Origin: an uncultured Lachnospiraceae bacterium
Lineage (GTDB): Bacteria > Bacillota > Clostridia > Lachnospirales > Lachnospiraceae
DNA: 5,442 nucleotides
Direction of reading: 5' to 3'
Assembly (NCBI GenBank): GCA_958422845.1
Contig: CATZPU010000096.1
Location: forward strand, 1 to 5,442
This document shows, piece by piece, positions 1-5,070 of the stretch (positions are counted from its first letter, which is position 1; each line of letters begins with the position of its first letter). Below the pieces are notes generated by a model. That model was not told the origin of the DNA and ran no database searches. It was given only the letters and a program-made list of their open reading frames with translations. Made by a program: the position numbers and the translations under genes.

Positions 1-2845
1 TCCAGTTTCCTGTCACATTGCCGATCTGATAACCTGACGGAATGTAACGGTAATCGCCAGGATTCGGATTCGCATTGTCCATTCCTGCTCCCGAAGCCGT
101 AAACTTGATCGCATCTCCCGTATAATAATCGCCGCCGGAAACAATGTCGAGAATCTTATTGTTATCCGTGGACGGACCGTTTTTATACGTTGCTTTTACA
201 GACACGTCGCTGCCCGGCATCGTAAGCGTTGTCTTCCATCTGGATGCGTCCGCAAATGTAACATTTCCGCTGACTGCCACCCACTTGTCAAACACCTTGC
301 CGTTTGACGGATAATCGGAGCTTACCGTAGCCTTATCATCCATCTTGTAGAATTCATAATCACTGTATCCGTTCTCTACATCGAGACGATATTCTGTCAC
401 TGCGTAATGTGCCTTCACTGTTACATCTGCCGTCGGCATCACAAACGTCGTTGTCTCACTGTACGCATCTTTCAGGCTGACATTTCCTGAGATGACCTCC
501 CAGTAATCAAACTCTTTTCCTTCCGGAGCGTCATTCGCCGTGATCGTAACTGTTGTGCTGCTTACTGCTGTCTCGTAGTTTGCAGTACCTTTTTTTACCG
601 TGATATTGTACTGAATGCCCTCGTACTGAGCCTGAAAATTCAATGCCTGCGATACATTCACTGTGATCGTAGCGTTTGCCGGATTGATGCCAAGTGCCGC
701 CGGATCTACAACATTTCCTGCTGCATCTGTGATCCTCCAACCCGTAAATGCCTGACCGGACGGATTCGGGTTTGCCGTGATCGTCACCTGCGTTCCCTGA
801 TCGACCGTCATCTCAGATGCTGCGCCATTGATCGTTCCGTTCGCTACTGATACACGGTACGTCTGAATGACTGCTTCATAATTCGCCGTAACTTTGACGC
901 TGCCTGCCGGCATCTGGAATGTTGTTCCTGCCTGAGCTGCATCCGCAAATGCGATTGCTTCTCCTGTCACCGTGTTGACACCGGACCACCCTGTAAACTT
1001 CATACCGGCTGCTGCTGCATTTGCCGTGATATTCACGATATCGCCCTGCGCATACGTGCCGGATGCAGAGCCATCTCCAAGCGTGCCGTTCTCCACTGCA
1101 ACGCTGTATACATCTGTATAATTTGCCTTAACGCTTACTGCGCCTGCCGGCATCTGGAACGTCGTCTCAGGATTTGACTTATCTGCAAAAGCGATCTCTG
1201 CGCCGTTCGCATCTGTACCTGTCCAGCCGACAAATTTTTTTCCTTCTGCCGCAGGAGCCTTCACAGTAACAGTATCGCCTTCTTTAAACGTGCCGGATAC
1301 CGCGCCGTCCGAGAGCACACCGCCCTCCAGCGTGACAGTATACACGTTTGACTGTTCGGAAGCCTTATAGTGTGCCGTCAATGCCACTGCACTCTCGGGC
1401 ATAATAAAGCTGATAGAAGGAGCTTTCAGATCGGCGATCTCTACATTGAGAGAATCTACGGACCACGCATCGAATACGAGTCCGTCTGCCGTACGGTCAT
1501 TCGCCGATACGCTCACCTGCGTACCTGCTGCATAGCTGCCTGCACCTGTGCCGTCTGTCACAGTCACTTCATATGTCGCTGTAATATCTCCTGAACCGCC
1601 GGAAGGATCGCCTGTCTCTGACTGCGGCTGCGTCTCGGATTCTGTCTGAGGCTGCGTTTCTGTCTGAGGCTCTGACTGTGCCTGTGTCTGTGCTTCCGTC
1701 TGAGGTTCTGTTTGTATCTGTTCATAATTTGCCGTAAGCGTCACACCGTGCTCCGGCATTGTAAAGCCTGTCACTGCCGCTGTCTGATCGCTAAGTCCGA
1801 CTTCTGCCGGCTCTGCACTCCAGCCTGTAAACGCAAATCCCTCTGCTGTGCGGTCATTCGCCGCTACATCTACCCATGAACCTGCCTCATAGCTGCCCGT
1901 TGATGCGCCGCCTGCAAGTACGCCGTCAATCACGGTCACTTCATAAGTCGTCGGAATATCTGGCGAACCGTCGGAACCATCACCAGACTCTGCCTGTTCC
2001 GGTGTCTGCGGCTCTGTCTGTATCTGCTCATAATTAGCTGTAAGCGTCACATTGCCTGACGGCATCGTTAATACCGTCTGTGAAGCAGCCGCATCGCTAA
2101 GGGGAGCATCCGCCGGCTCTGCGCTCCAGCCTGTGAACACAAGCCCTTCTGCCGTACGGTCAGCCGCATTTACTGTAAGCTGCGTGCCTGCGTCGTAACC
2201 CTCTGCATTTATCTCAGAGCCGTCTGCCAGTACACCGTCATTCAATGTCAGCGTATATTTCACTGCCGCTTCCTGATACGTCGCTTTGACCTTTACCTTT
2301 TTCTCCGGCATCGTCATCGTCGTCTCCGGACTCGATGCATCTGCGAAAGTCACGCCTTCTGCCTCTGTTGTCCATCCGGCAAATACGAGGCCATCCTTCT
2401 GCGCGTCTGCCTTAAGCTTTACCGTATCGCCATTCTGATAAAATGCGATATCCTTCTGCGCATCGTCCTCTTTTTCACCCTCCGGAAATTCATAGTGATT
2501 TGACAGATCATCCGGCGCATCCTGCTTCGCAGACGTACCGTCTACTACTGTGAGCACATATCCCACTGCAGAGAGCACGATCGCACTGCCGTCTTCCGCC
2601 ATTTCTGCACGGAACACCTTGTTTTCGTCTGTATTCTCCCATGTACCCGAAGTCTCCACTGCCTCCGCTCCGTCAAGTATCACCGGCAGACCGATATTGA
2701 TCAGACTGTCTCCCGGAAAAAGTATCTCACCCGCAGCGCCTGCGGATGCATCGTGTGACACAGCCGCCATCGCCTGTGCCGTCGGCAGGCATATCATCAT
2801 GCATGCCAGTAAGAGTCCCAGAAATCTTTTCTGTATTTTCTTCAT
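1..2845 (-). CDS. Secreted InlB-repeat surface protein (N-terminal 948 residues; C-terminus beyond window)
   Basis: The frame is open from the ATG at 2845 to the left edge with no stop. Residues 1-27 form a signal peptide: MKKIQKR, a hydrophobic core at about 8-20, then AQAMA before A28. LLAC at 12-15 also fits a lipobox loosely, but its hydrophobic stretch is short, so type I cleavage is preferred. Residues 28-130 are unassigned. Nine modules resembling InlB B-repeats (Flg_new type) follow at about 133-192, 196-273, 300-375, 423-493, 500-577, 579-657, 661-743, 744-815 and 816-888. Most carry a central GW/W (W158, 240, 342, 461, 541, 620, 703, 782, 855) and a TMP...V.ANY-like end. Module 7 lacks the MP motif and module 4 has a shortened start. 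Q/T/E/P-rich linkers lie at 275-299 and 376-422. Residues 890-948 begin a non-repeat domain with GAGMDN and GDYRYIPSGY, which from memory resembles a wall-proximal domain of clostridial surface proteins. The role is presumably adhesion or an extracellular stalk; the ligand is unknown and the anchor is not in view. Confidence 0.9.
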   Translation of the reverse strand, partial: MKKIQKRFLGLLLACMMICLPTAQAMAAVSHDASAGAAGEILFPGDSLINIGLPVILDGAEAVETSGTWENTDENKVFRAEMAEDGSAIVLSAVGYVLTVVDGTSAKQDAPDDLSNHYEFPEGEKEDDAQKDIAFYQNGDTVKLKADAQKDGLVFAGWTTEAEGVTFADASSPETTMTMPEKKVKVKATYQEAAVKYTLTLNDGVLADGSEINAEGYDAGTQLTVNAADRTAEGLVFTGWSAEPADAPLSDAAASQTVLTMPSGNVTLTANYEQIQTEPQTPEQAESGDGSDGSPDIPTTYEVTVIDGVLAGGASTGSYEAGSWVDVAANDRTAEGFAFTGWSAEPAEVGLSDQTAAVTGFTMPEHGVTLTANYEQIQTEPQTEAQTQAQSEPQTETQPQTESETQPQSETGDPSGGSGDITATYEVTVTDGTGAGSYAAGTQVSVSANDRTADGLVFDAWSVDSLNVEIADLKAPSISFIMPESAVALTAHYKASEQSNVYTVTLEGGVLSDGAVSGTFKEGDTVTVKAPAAEGKKFVGWTGTDANGAEIAFADKSNPETTFQMPAGAVSVKANYTDVYSVAVENGTLGDGSASGTYAQGDIVNITANAAAAGMKFTGWSGVNTVTGEAIAFADAAQAGTTFQMPAGSVKVTANYEAVIQTYRVSVANGTINGAASEMTVDQGTQVTITANPNPSGQAFTGWRITDAAGNVVDPAALGINPANATITVNVSQALNFQAQYEGIQYNITVKKGTANYETAVSSTTVTITANDAPEGKEFDYWEVISGNVSLKDAYSETTTFVMPTADVTVKAHYAVTEYRLDVENGYSDYEFYKMDDKATVSSDYPSNGKVFDKWVAVSGNVTFADASRWKTTLTMPGSDVSVKATYKNGPSTDNNKILDIVSGGDYYTGDAIKFTASGAGMDNANPNPGDYRYIPSGYQIGNVTGNW
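1613..1711 (-). repeat. Low-complexity Q/T/E/P linker with short tandem repeats
   Basis: This encodes residues 379-411 of the surface protein, built from QTE, QSE, QTQ and QPQ units. At DNA level an exact 13-mer (plus strand TCTGTCTGAGGCT) occurs at 1641-1653 and again at 1659-1671, an 18-nt period equal to six codons. The segment is likely a flexible extended spacer between modules 3 and 4. Such repeats can change length by slippage in whole-codon steps. Confidence 0.75.
1691..2173 (-). repeat. Duplicated InlB module plus linker, 102-residue period
   Basis: Within the surface protein, residues 225-283 and 327-385 align without gaps at an offset of exactly 102 residues (306 nt). By eye 41 of 59 positions are identical, including DRTAEG, FTGWSAEPA and a continuous 16-residue match from V267/V369 (VTLTANYEQIQTEPQT). 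Other module pairs are clearly more divergent, so this unit, containing a module and the start of its linker, looks like the most recent duplication in the visible array. Confidence 0.8.
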
Positions 2846-2853
2846 ACGGACCA

Positions 2854-2861
2854 CTTCCTCT
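2854..2861 (-). promoter_or_regulatory. Ribosome binding site of surface protein gene
   Basis: AGAGGAAG on the minus strand lies 8 nt before the ATG at 2845. It matches the anti-Shine-Dalgarno sequence only partly (AGAGGA), but the signal peptide directly after this ATG supports the start. Confidence 0.65.
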
Positions 2862-2904
2862 CGTCTTTCTTAATAATATAACCCTCTTCGTTTTGGTTAC
2901 TATG

Positions 2905-2932
2905 ATTATAACACAGCTTTATGTAAAAGCAA
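2905..2932 (-). promoter_or_regulatory. Predicted sigma-A promoter of surface protein gene
   Basis: The -10 is a perfect TATAAT (2905-2910) preceded by TGT, making an extended -10 (TGnTATAAT). A weak -35, TTGCTT (2927-2932), sits 16 nt upstream. Transcription would start near 2898, giving a leader of about 50 nt. The promoter is entirely in the 3' flank of the group II intron, so the gene does not depend on intron splicing or on rnpB read-through. Confidence 0.7.
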
Positions 2933-2950
2933 ATAAGGGTTTTCCCACTA

Positions 2951-2973
2951 CTTTTCTTAAGACTTTTCTAAGA
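2951..2973 (-). repeat. Imperfect 12-nt tandem direct repeat upstream of promoter
   Basis: On the minus strand TCTTAGAAAAG (2963-2973) is followed directly by TCTTAAGAAAAG (2951-2962), identical apart from one extra A. It ends about 18 nt upstream of the -35, roughly -53 to -75 from the predicted start. It could be a dimeric regulator site or an A-rich upstream element. No regulator family is recognised. Confidence 0.5.
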
Positions 2974-2987
2974 TACATTTTCATAGA

Positions 2988-3029
2988 ATCGGGTAGAAGG
3001 TAAACAATTATTTTATTTACCGTCCTCCC
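2988..3029 (-). ncRNA. Group II intron domain VI with branch-point adenosine
   Basis: GGGAGGACGGTAAAT pairs collinearly with GTTTACCTTCTACCC, with only an A/A and a C/T mismatch, around an AT-rich loop. The A of the A/A mismatch (complement of position 2994) is the seventh nucleotide from the 3' splice site, where the bulged branch-point adenosine is expected. The intron ends in AT, fitting the usual AY. Confidence 0.82.
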
Positions 3030-3030
3030 A

Positions 3031-3064
3031 CACCACCTAGCATACCGTTCGGTACCAGGCGGTT
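3031..3064 (-). ncRNA. Group II intron domain V
   Basis: A 34-nt hairpin, the canonical domain V length. The outer stem pairs ACCGCC with GGTGGT and continues through TGG/CTA. A two-nucleotide bulge follows, then a distal UACC/GGUA stem capped by GAAC. The CGC catalytic triad of group IIC introns is present in the 5' strand (3059-3061). The sequence closely matches the O. iheyensis domain V as remembered. It starts 2 nt after the stop codon of the intron gene. Confidence 0.88.
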
Positions 3065-3066
3065 CC

Positions 3067-3768
3067 TTAGTTTTCACATACTACTAGATAATAGTCAAGC
3101 ATGGATGCATATCCTAACTTGGCTATTATTTTATTAGAAAAGATTTGCTTCAAGACTTTCGCCATTCTCCAATAGCCTTTTCTACTACAGGCAAGCTCTC
3201 TGATTTTATTTTTAAATAGAACTATTGACTTTTGATGTACTCTAAATCTACATTTACCCCTGCTTCTATAAAAGGTATAGCCGAGGTACTTAACTTTGCT
3301 AATGTGAGCCACCTCTGTTTTCTTCCTGTTTACCTTTAGGAAGAGTTTTCTTTCAATATATGGAATGATGTTTTTCAAGGTTCTTTCTGCACTTTTCCTG
3401 CTTTTACAGAAAATCATACAGCCATCTGCATACCGGACAAATCTATGCCCTCTGCTCTCAAGTTCCTTGTCCAACTCGTTTAGCATTATGTTGCTGAGCA
3501 ACGGACTCAACGGTCCACCTTGTGACATTCCGACTTCTGTACGCTCAAACTTCCCGTTCGCTACAACTCCCGCATTCAGGTATTTGTGTATCAATGAAAT
3601 CACTCTATCGACAACAGTAGGAACTCCCAGCTTTCGAAACTCACCTTTCGTTTCCTTGGGTATTTCTACCCTTCGAACTGGGTTTGGCTTATATTTACCT
3701 TCCTTTATCTCTTGGATTAAGTTTTCTTGGTTTTCTCTAAGGAAGGGCAAAAGTCCGTCCACCTGCAT
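3067..3768 (-). pseudogene. Degenerate group II intron reverse transcriptase/maturase, in-frame deletions, YADG active site
   Basis: The remnant has 233 codons against about 420 in intact class C proteins. Intact proteins copy the intron into DNA and help the RNA fold. Residues 24-57 carry RT-1 (YKPNPVRRVEIPK, LGVPTVVDRV). At residues 56-58 the sequence jumps to SLIHKYLNAG, which in relatives follows RT-3, so RT-2/RT-3 with one catalytic aspartate is lost. RT-4 (QGGPLSPLL, 83-91), RT-5, RT-6 and RT-7 (KYLGYTF, 160-166) follow. RT-5 reads YADG at 113-116 instead of YADD, explained by one transition at 3422. Near residues 193-197 the maturase domain is cut from IREL straight to RKGYWRM, close to the usual C-terminus. 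Homology continues upstream of this ATG (TIDG, 3769-3780) to a stop at 3802-3804. AGGAG at 3792-3796 has no well-placed start, so the native start seems deleted. No endonuclease domain is present, as is normal for class C. Confidence 0.9.
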
Positions 3769-3834
3769 ACCATCGATTGTTCGTTCAGTGTCTCCTAAAG
3801 TTCAGCCCTTCGCCGATGTTTGCAACCACTGGTT

Positions 3835-4181
3835 TACTATGGTTTCTGCTGACTTCTCGCCATTCGTTGTTACTCACGGATTTCATACTCTGTTTCCATC
3901 CGCTGACGTGTTCTCCCTTGGTACCATACGTCTCTTTCTCTCCATATATCTGCCATATTTACTATAGCTAATTCCGAGTAGTTATTGGATTTTAGTTTGT
4001 TATGCAACTTCATCCTTAACTATAGCCTGATGTGATTTCTGTTCGTCAGACCAGAGATTTGCCATCCACTTCCTTCAGATTCCACCTCACGATGGACACC
4101 CTTGTCTTTGGCTATATCCTTCCCACTACTAGGGCGGATCAGGGACTTTCACCCATTAGTGACGTGCGCCGCAAGGCGCAC
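3835..4181 (-). ncRNA. Group II intron RNA core, domains I to III (approximate)
   Basis: This non-coding 5' part of the intron opens with a perfect hairpin, GTGCGCC/GGCGCAC with a TTGC loop (4164-4181). The O. iheyensis intron has a comparable opening stem. It ends near the GAAGTCAGCAGAA...CATAGTA block (3835-3856) typical of the domain III to IV transition. No large deletion is evident against remembered relatives. By alignment, EBS1 may be AUGG at 3942-3945. It would pair only partly with the UAU directly before the intron, so this assignment is tentative. Domain boundaries are estimates. Confidence 0.7.
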
Positions 4182-4185
4182 ATAC

Positions 4186-4232
4186 AAAAACAGAGTCCGT
4201 ACAAACTTTCCGTTCTGCACGAACTCTGTTTT
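4186..4232 (-). terminator. Intrinsic terminator of rnpB and insertion site of the intron
   Basis: AAAACAGAGT (4223-4232) pairs perfectly with ACTCTGTTTT (4187-4196). A further partly wobble-paired inner stem lies inside, around GGAAAG. The 3' arm ends in five T (4186-4190). The structure lies 17 nt past the end of the RNase P RNA. The group II intron begins at 4181, five nucleotides beyond the stem base, after TGTAT. Confidence 0.88.
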
Positions 4233-4249
4233 CTAAAATGCTTTGTAAT

Positions 4250-4594
4250 GTAAGCAGGACGATAAGCCGGGTTATGTCGTGAATGGCCATCTATCCAGGC
4301 CTGCCGTTGCCGGCAGGCTCGAGCGACCTACCTGAAGCTGACGGGCCGCCATATGCTTCGTTGCGGTCTTGCTTCGGATGGGGTTTACATATGCCCCTCC
4401 CGTTACCGGGAGGGCGGTAGTCTCTTACACTGCCCTTCCACCCTTACCGGCAAAAGCCGGCGGTTCATTTCTGTTGCACTATCCTTGGAGTCGCCTCCAC
4501 CGGACGTTATCCGGCATCCCTGCCCTGTGAAGCCCGGACTTTCCTCGTCTGACACCTTTCGGCATTGCCAGCCGCGGCCATTTATCCTACTTAC
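4250..4594 (-). ncRNA. rnpB: RNase P RNA, bacterial type A
   Basis: This is the catalytic RNA that removes 5' leaders from precursor tRNAs, working with the RnpA protein. The ends are set by helix P1: GTAAGTAGGA (4585-4594) pairs with TCCTGCTTAC (4250-4259) over 10 bp with one G-U. Universal blocks present are GAGGAAAGTCCGGGC (4532-4546), CAGGGCAGGGATGCCGG, AGTGCAACAGAAA, GGTAAGGGTGGAAGGGC with GTAAGAGACTACC, and the 3' core ACGACATAACCCGGCTTATCG. A strong hairpin, GCCTGCCG/CGGCAGGC (4299-4318), fits P18. The 345-nt length and block layout match type A rather than the Bacillus type B. Mature ends may differ by a few nucleotides. The gene has its own promoter and terminator. Confidence 0.96.
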
Positions 4595-4596
4595 AC

Positions 4597-4612
4597 GGCG
4601 GTACATACCGCC
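4597..4612 (-). other. Small hairpin in the rnpB 5' leader
   Basis: GGCGGT-ATGT-ACCGCC forms a 6-bp GC-rich stem with a 4-nt loop between the predicted transcription start (about 4616) and helix P1. No T-run follows, so it is not a terminator. It may mark a short leader trimmed during maturation or protect the 5' end. Confidence 0.55.
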
Positions 4613-4622
4613 AAACGCTGTT

Positions 4623-4651
4623 ATCTTATCACAAACGCACACGGTTTGCAA
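4623..4651 (-). promoter_or_regulatory. Predicted rnpB promoter
   Basis: The -35 TTGCAA (4646-4651) and -10 TAAGAT (4623-4628) are 17 nt apart. TGA directly before the -10 makes it an extended -10 (TGnTAAGAT). The -35 begins immediately after the stop codon of the upstream Spx/ArsC-family gene. Transcription would start near 4616. With no terminator seen after the upstream gene, read-through could add to rnpB expression. Confidence 0.65.
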
Positions 4652-5011
4652 TTAGTTTTTAAGCAGCGTCTCCCACTCTTTTTCCTTAAATCCGACCAGA
4701 ACCTTATCTTCTCCGACAAAGATTGGCCTCTTTACGAGCATTCCGTCTGTGGCAAGGAGCGTCAGTTTCTCCTCTTCGGTCATGTCCGGAAGTTTTTCTT
4801 TCAGCTTCATTTCTTTATAGAGCGTCCCGCTCGTATTAAAGAATCGTTTCAGTTCCAGACCGCTTTTTTCGTACCACACAGTCAGCTCTTCTTTCGTCGG
4901 ATTATCTGCCTTAATGTCGCGCAGCTCGTAGGATACGCCGTGTTCATCAAGATATTTCTGCGCTTTCTTGCACGTACTGCATTTTGGATAGCAGACAAAT
5001 ACATTTTCCAT
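4652..5011 (-). CDS. Spx/MgsR/ArsC-family thioredoxin-fold protein
   Basis: A complete 119-residue protein of the arsenate reductase/Spx superfamily, the usual family length. The N-terminal beta strand leads into YPKCSTCKKA with C11 and C14 as a CxxC redox pair, the layout of Spx, MgsR and YusI-like proteins. Later landmarks are NTSGTLYK (59-66) and KRPIF (94-98), which holds the conserved arginine before the cis-proline region, followed by a VGF strand (106-108). These proteins are cytosolic. Spx members bind the RNA polymerase alpha subunit under thiol stress, while others are uncharacterised reductases; sequence alone does not decide which this is, and true arsenate reduction is not implied. 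The ATG at 5011 is chosen because AAAGGAG sits 7 nt before it and the fold starts here. An upstream in-frame ATG at 5059 would add 16 charged residues with no family support. Probably co-transcribed with the kinase gene 59 nt upstream. Confidence 0.92.
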   Translation of the reverse strand: MENVFVCYPKCSTCKKAQKYLDEHGVSYELRDIKADNPTKEELTVWYEKSGLELKRFFNTSGTLYKEMKLKEKLPDMTEEEKLTLLATDGMLVKRPIFVGEDKVLVGFKEKEWETLLKN

Positions 5012-5018
5012 CGTAAAA

Positions 5019-5025
5019 CTCCTTT
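5019..5025 (-). promoter_or_regulatory. Ribosome binding site fixing the Spx/ArsC-family start
   Basis: AAAGGAG on the minus strand is 7 nt before the ATG at 5011. It decides between this start and the in-frame ATG at 5059, whose upstream sequence has no comparable site. Confidence 0.85.
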
Positions 5026-5070
5026 CTCTACTACGATCCCGCTTATCAGGCTGTATCATTCCGGCTGAAG

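Larger units (their letters stand above)
2988..4181 (-). mobile_element. Group IIC intron with degenerate intron-encoded protein
   Basis: A mobile ribozyme that self-splices as RNA and inserts by target-primed reverse transcription. The 5' end GTGCGCC (from 4181) and the 3' end CTACCCGAT (ending 2988) are canonical. The 5' half holds blocks I recognise from the Oceanobacillus iheyensis group IIC intron, such as GGGTGAAAGTCCC, GGAATCTGAAGGAAG and GAAGTCAGCAGAA. A 34-nt domain V and a domain VI hairpin complete the 3' end. The length is 1194 nt, shorter than the roughly 1.9 kb usual for an intron with a full protein, because the domain IV gene has lost several segments. The 5' exon is the rnpB terminator, matching the known preference of class C introns for terminator stem-loops. 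The intron is in the same orientation as rnpB and looks more AT-rich than the flanking genes. Confidence 0.92.

Noticed and set aside
35..45. LLAC-like lipobox in the surface protein signal peptide (residues 12-15, nucleotides 2801-2812)
   Set aside because: The hydrophobic stretch before the cysteine is only about seven residues, while a longer core with an AMA cleavage site follows. Type I signal peptidase cleavage fits better.
531..740. Short alternative-frame open frames within the left half (also at 1370-1594, 2550-2873 and 2746-3003)
   Set aside because: All overlap the surface protein gene or its promoter in other frames. The surface protein frame is continuous for 948 codons with clear repeat modules.
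1..2845. Tandem repeats considered as a possible CRISPR array or diversity-generating retroelement target, given a reverse transcriptase nearby
   Set aside because: The repeats are protein-coding modules with no uniform repeat-spacer pattern. The reverse transcriptase is a group II intron type with a dead active site, and no template/variable repeat pair was seen.
3365..3967. A 200-residue open frame on the plus strand across the intron
   Set aside because: It lies antisense to the recognised reverse transcriptase remnant and intron RNA. Its translation has no recognisable domain and it has no ribosome binding site worth noting.
4164..4181. Perfect GTGCGCC/GGCGCAC hairpin considered as a separate terminator or regulatory element
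   Set aside because: It is the first stem of the group II intron. The O. iheyensis group IIC intron has a comparable opening stem, and no T-run follows.
4353..4655. Open frames of 82 to 100 residues on both strands over the RNase P RNA
   Set aside because: The region is fully explained by the conserved structure of rnpB, and the translations show no family features.
5012..5059. Longer N-terminus for the Spx/ArsC-family protein from the ATG at 5059
   Set aside because: The added 16 residues are charged and foreign to the family. The strong AAAGGAG site is placed for the ATG at 5011.
4565..5068. A 167-residue plus-strand open frame opposite the Spx/ArsC-family gene
   Set aside because: It is the antisense shadow of a well-supported conserved gene and also runs into rnpB.
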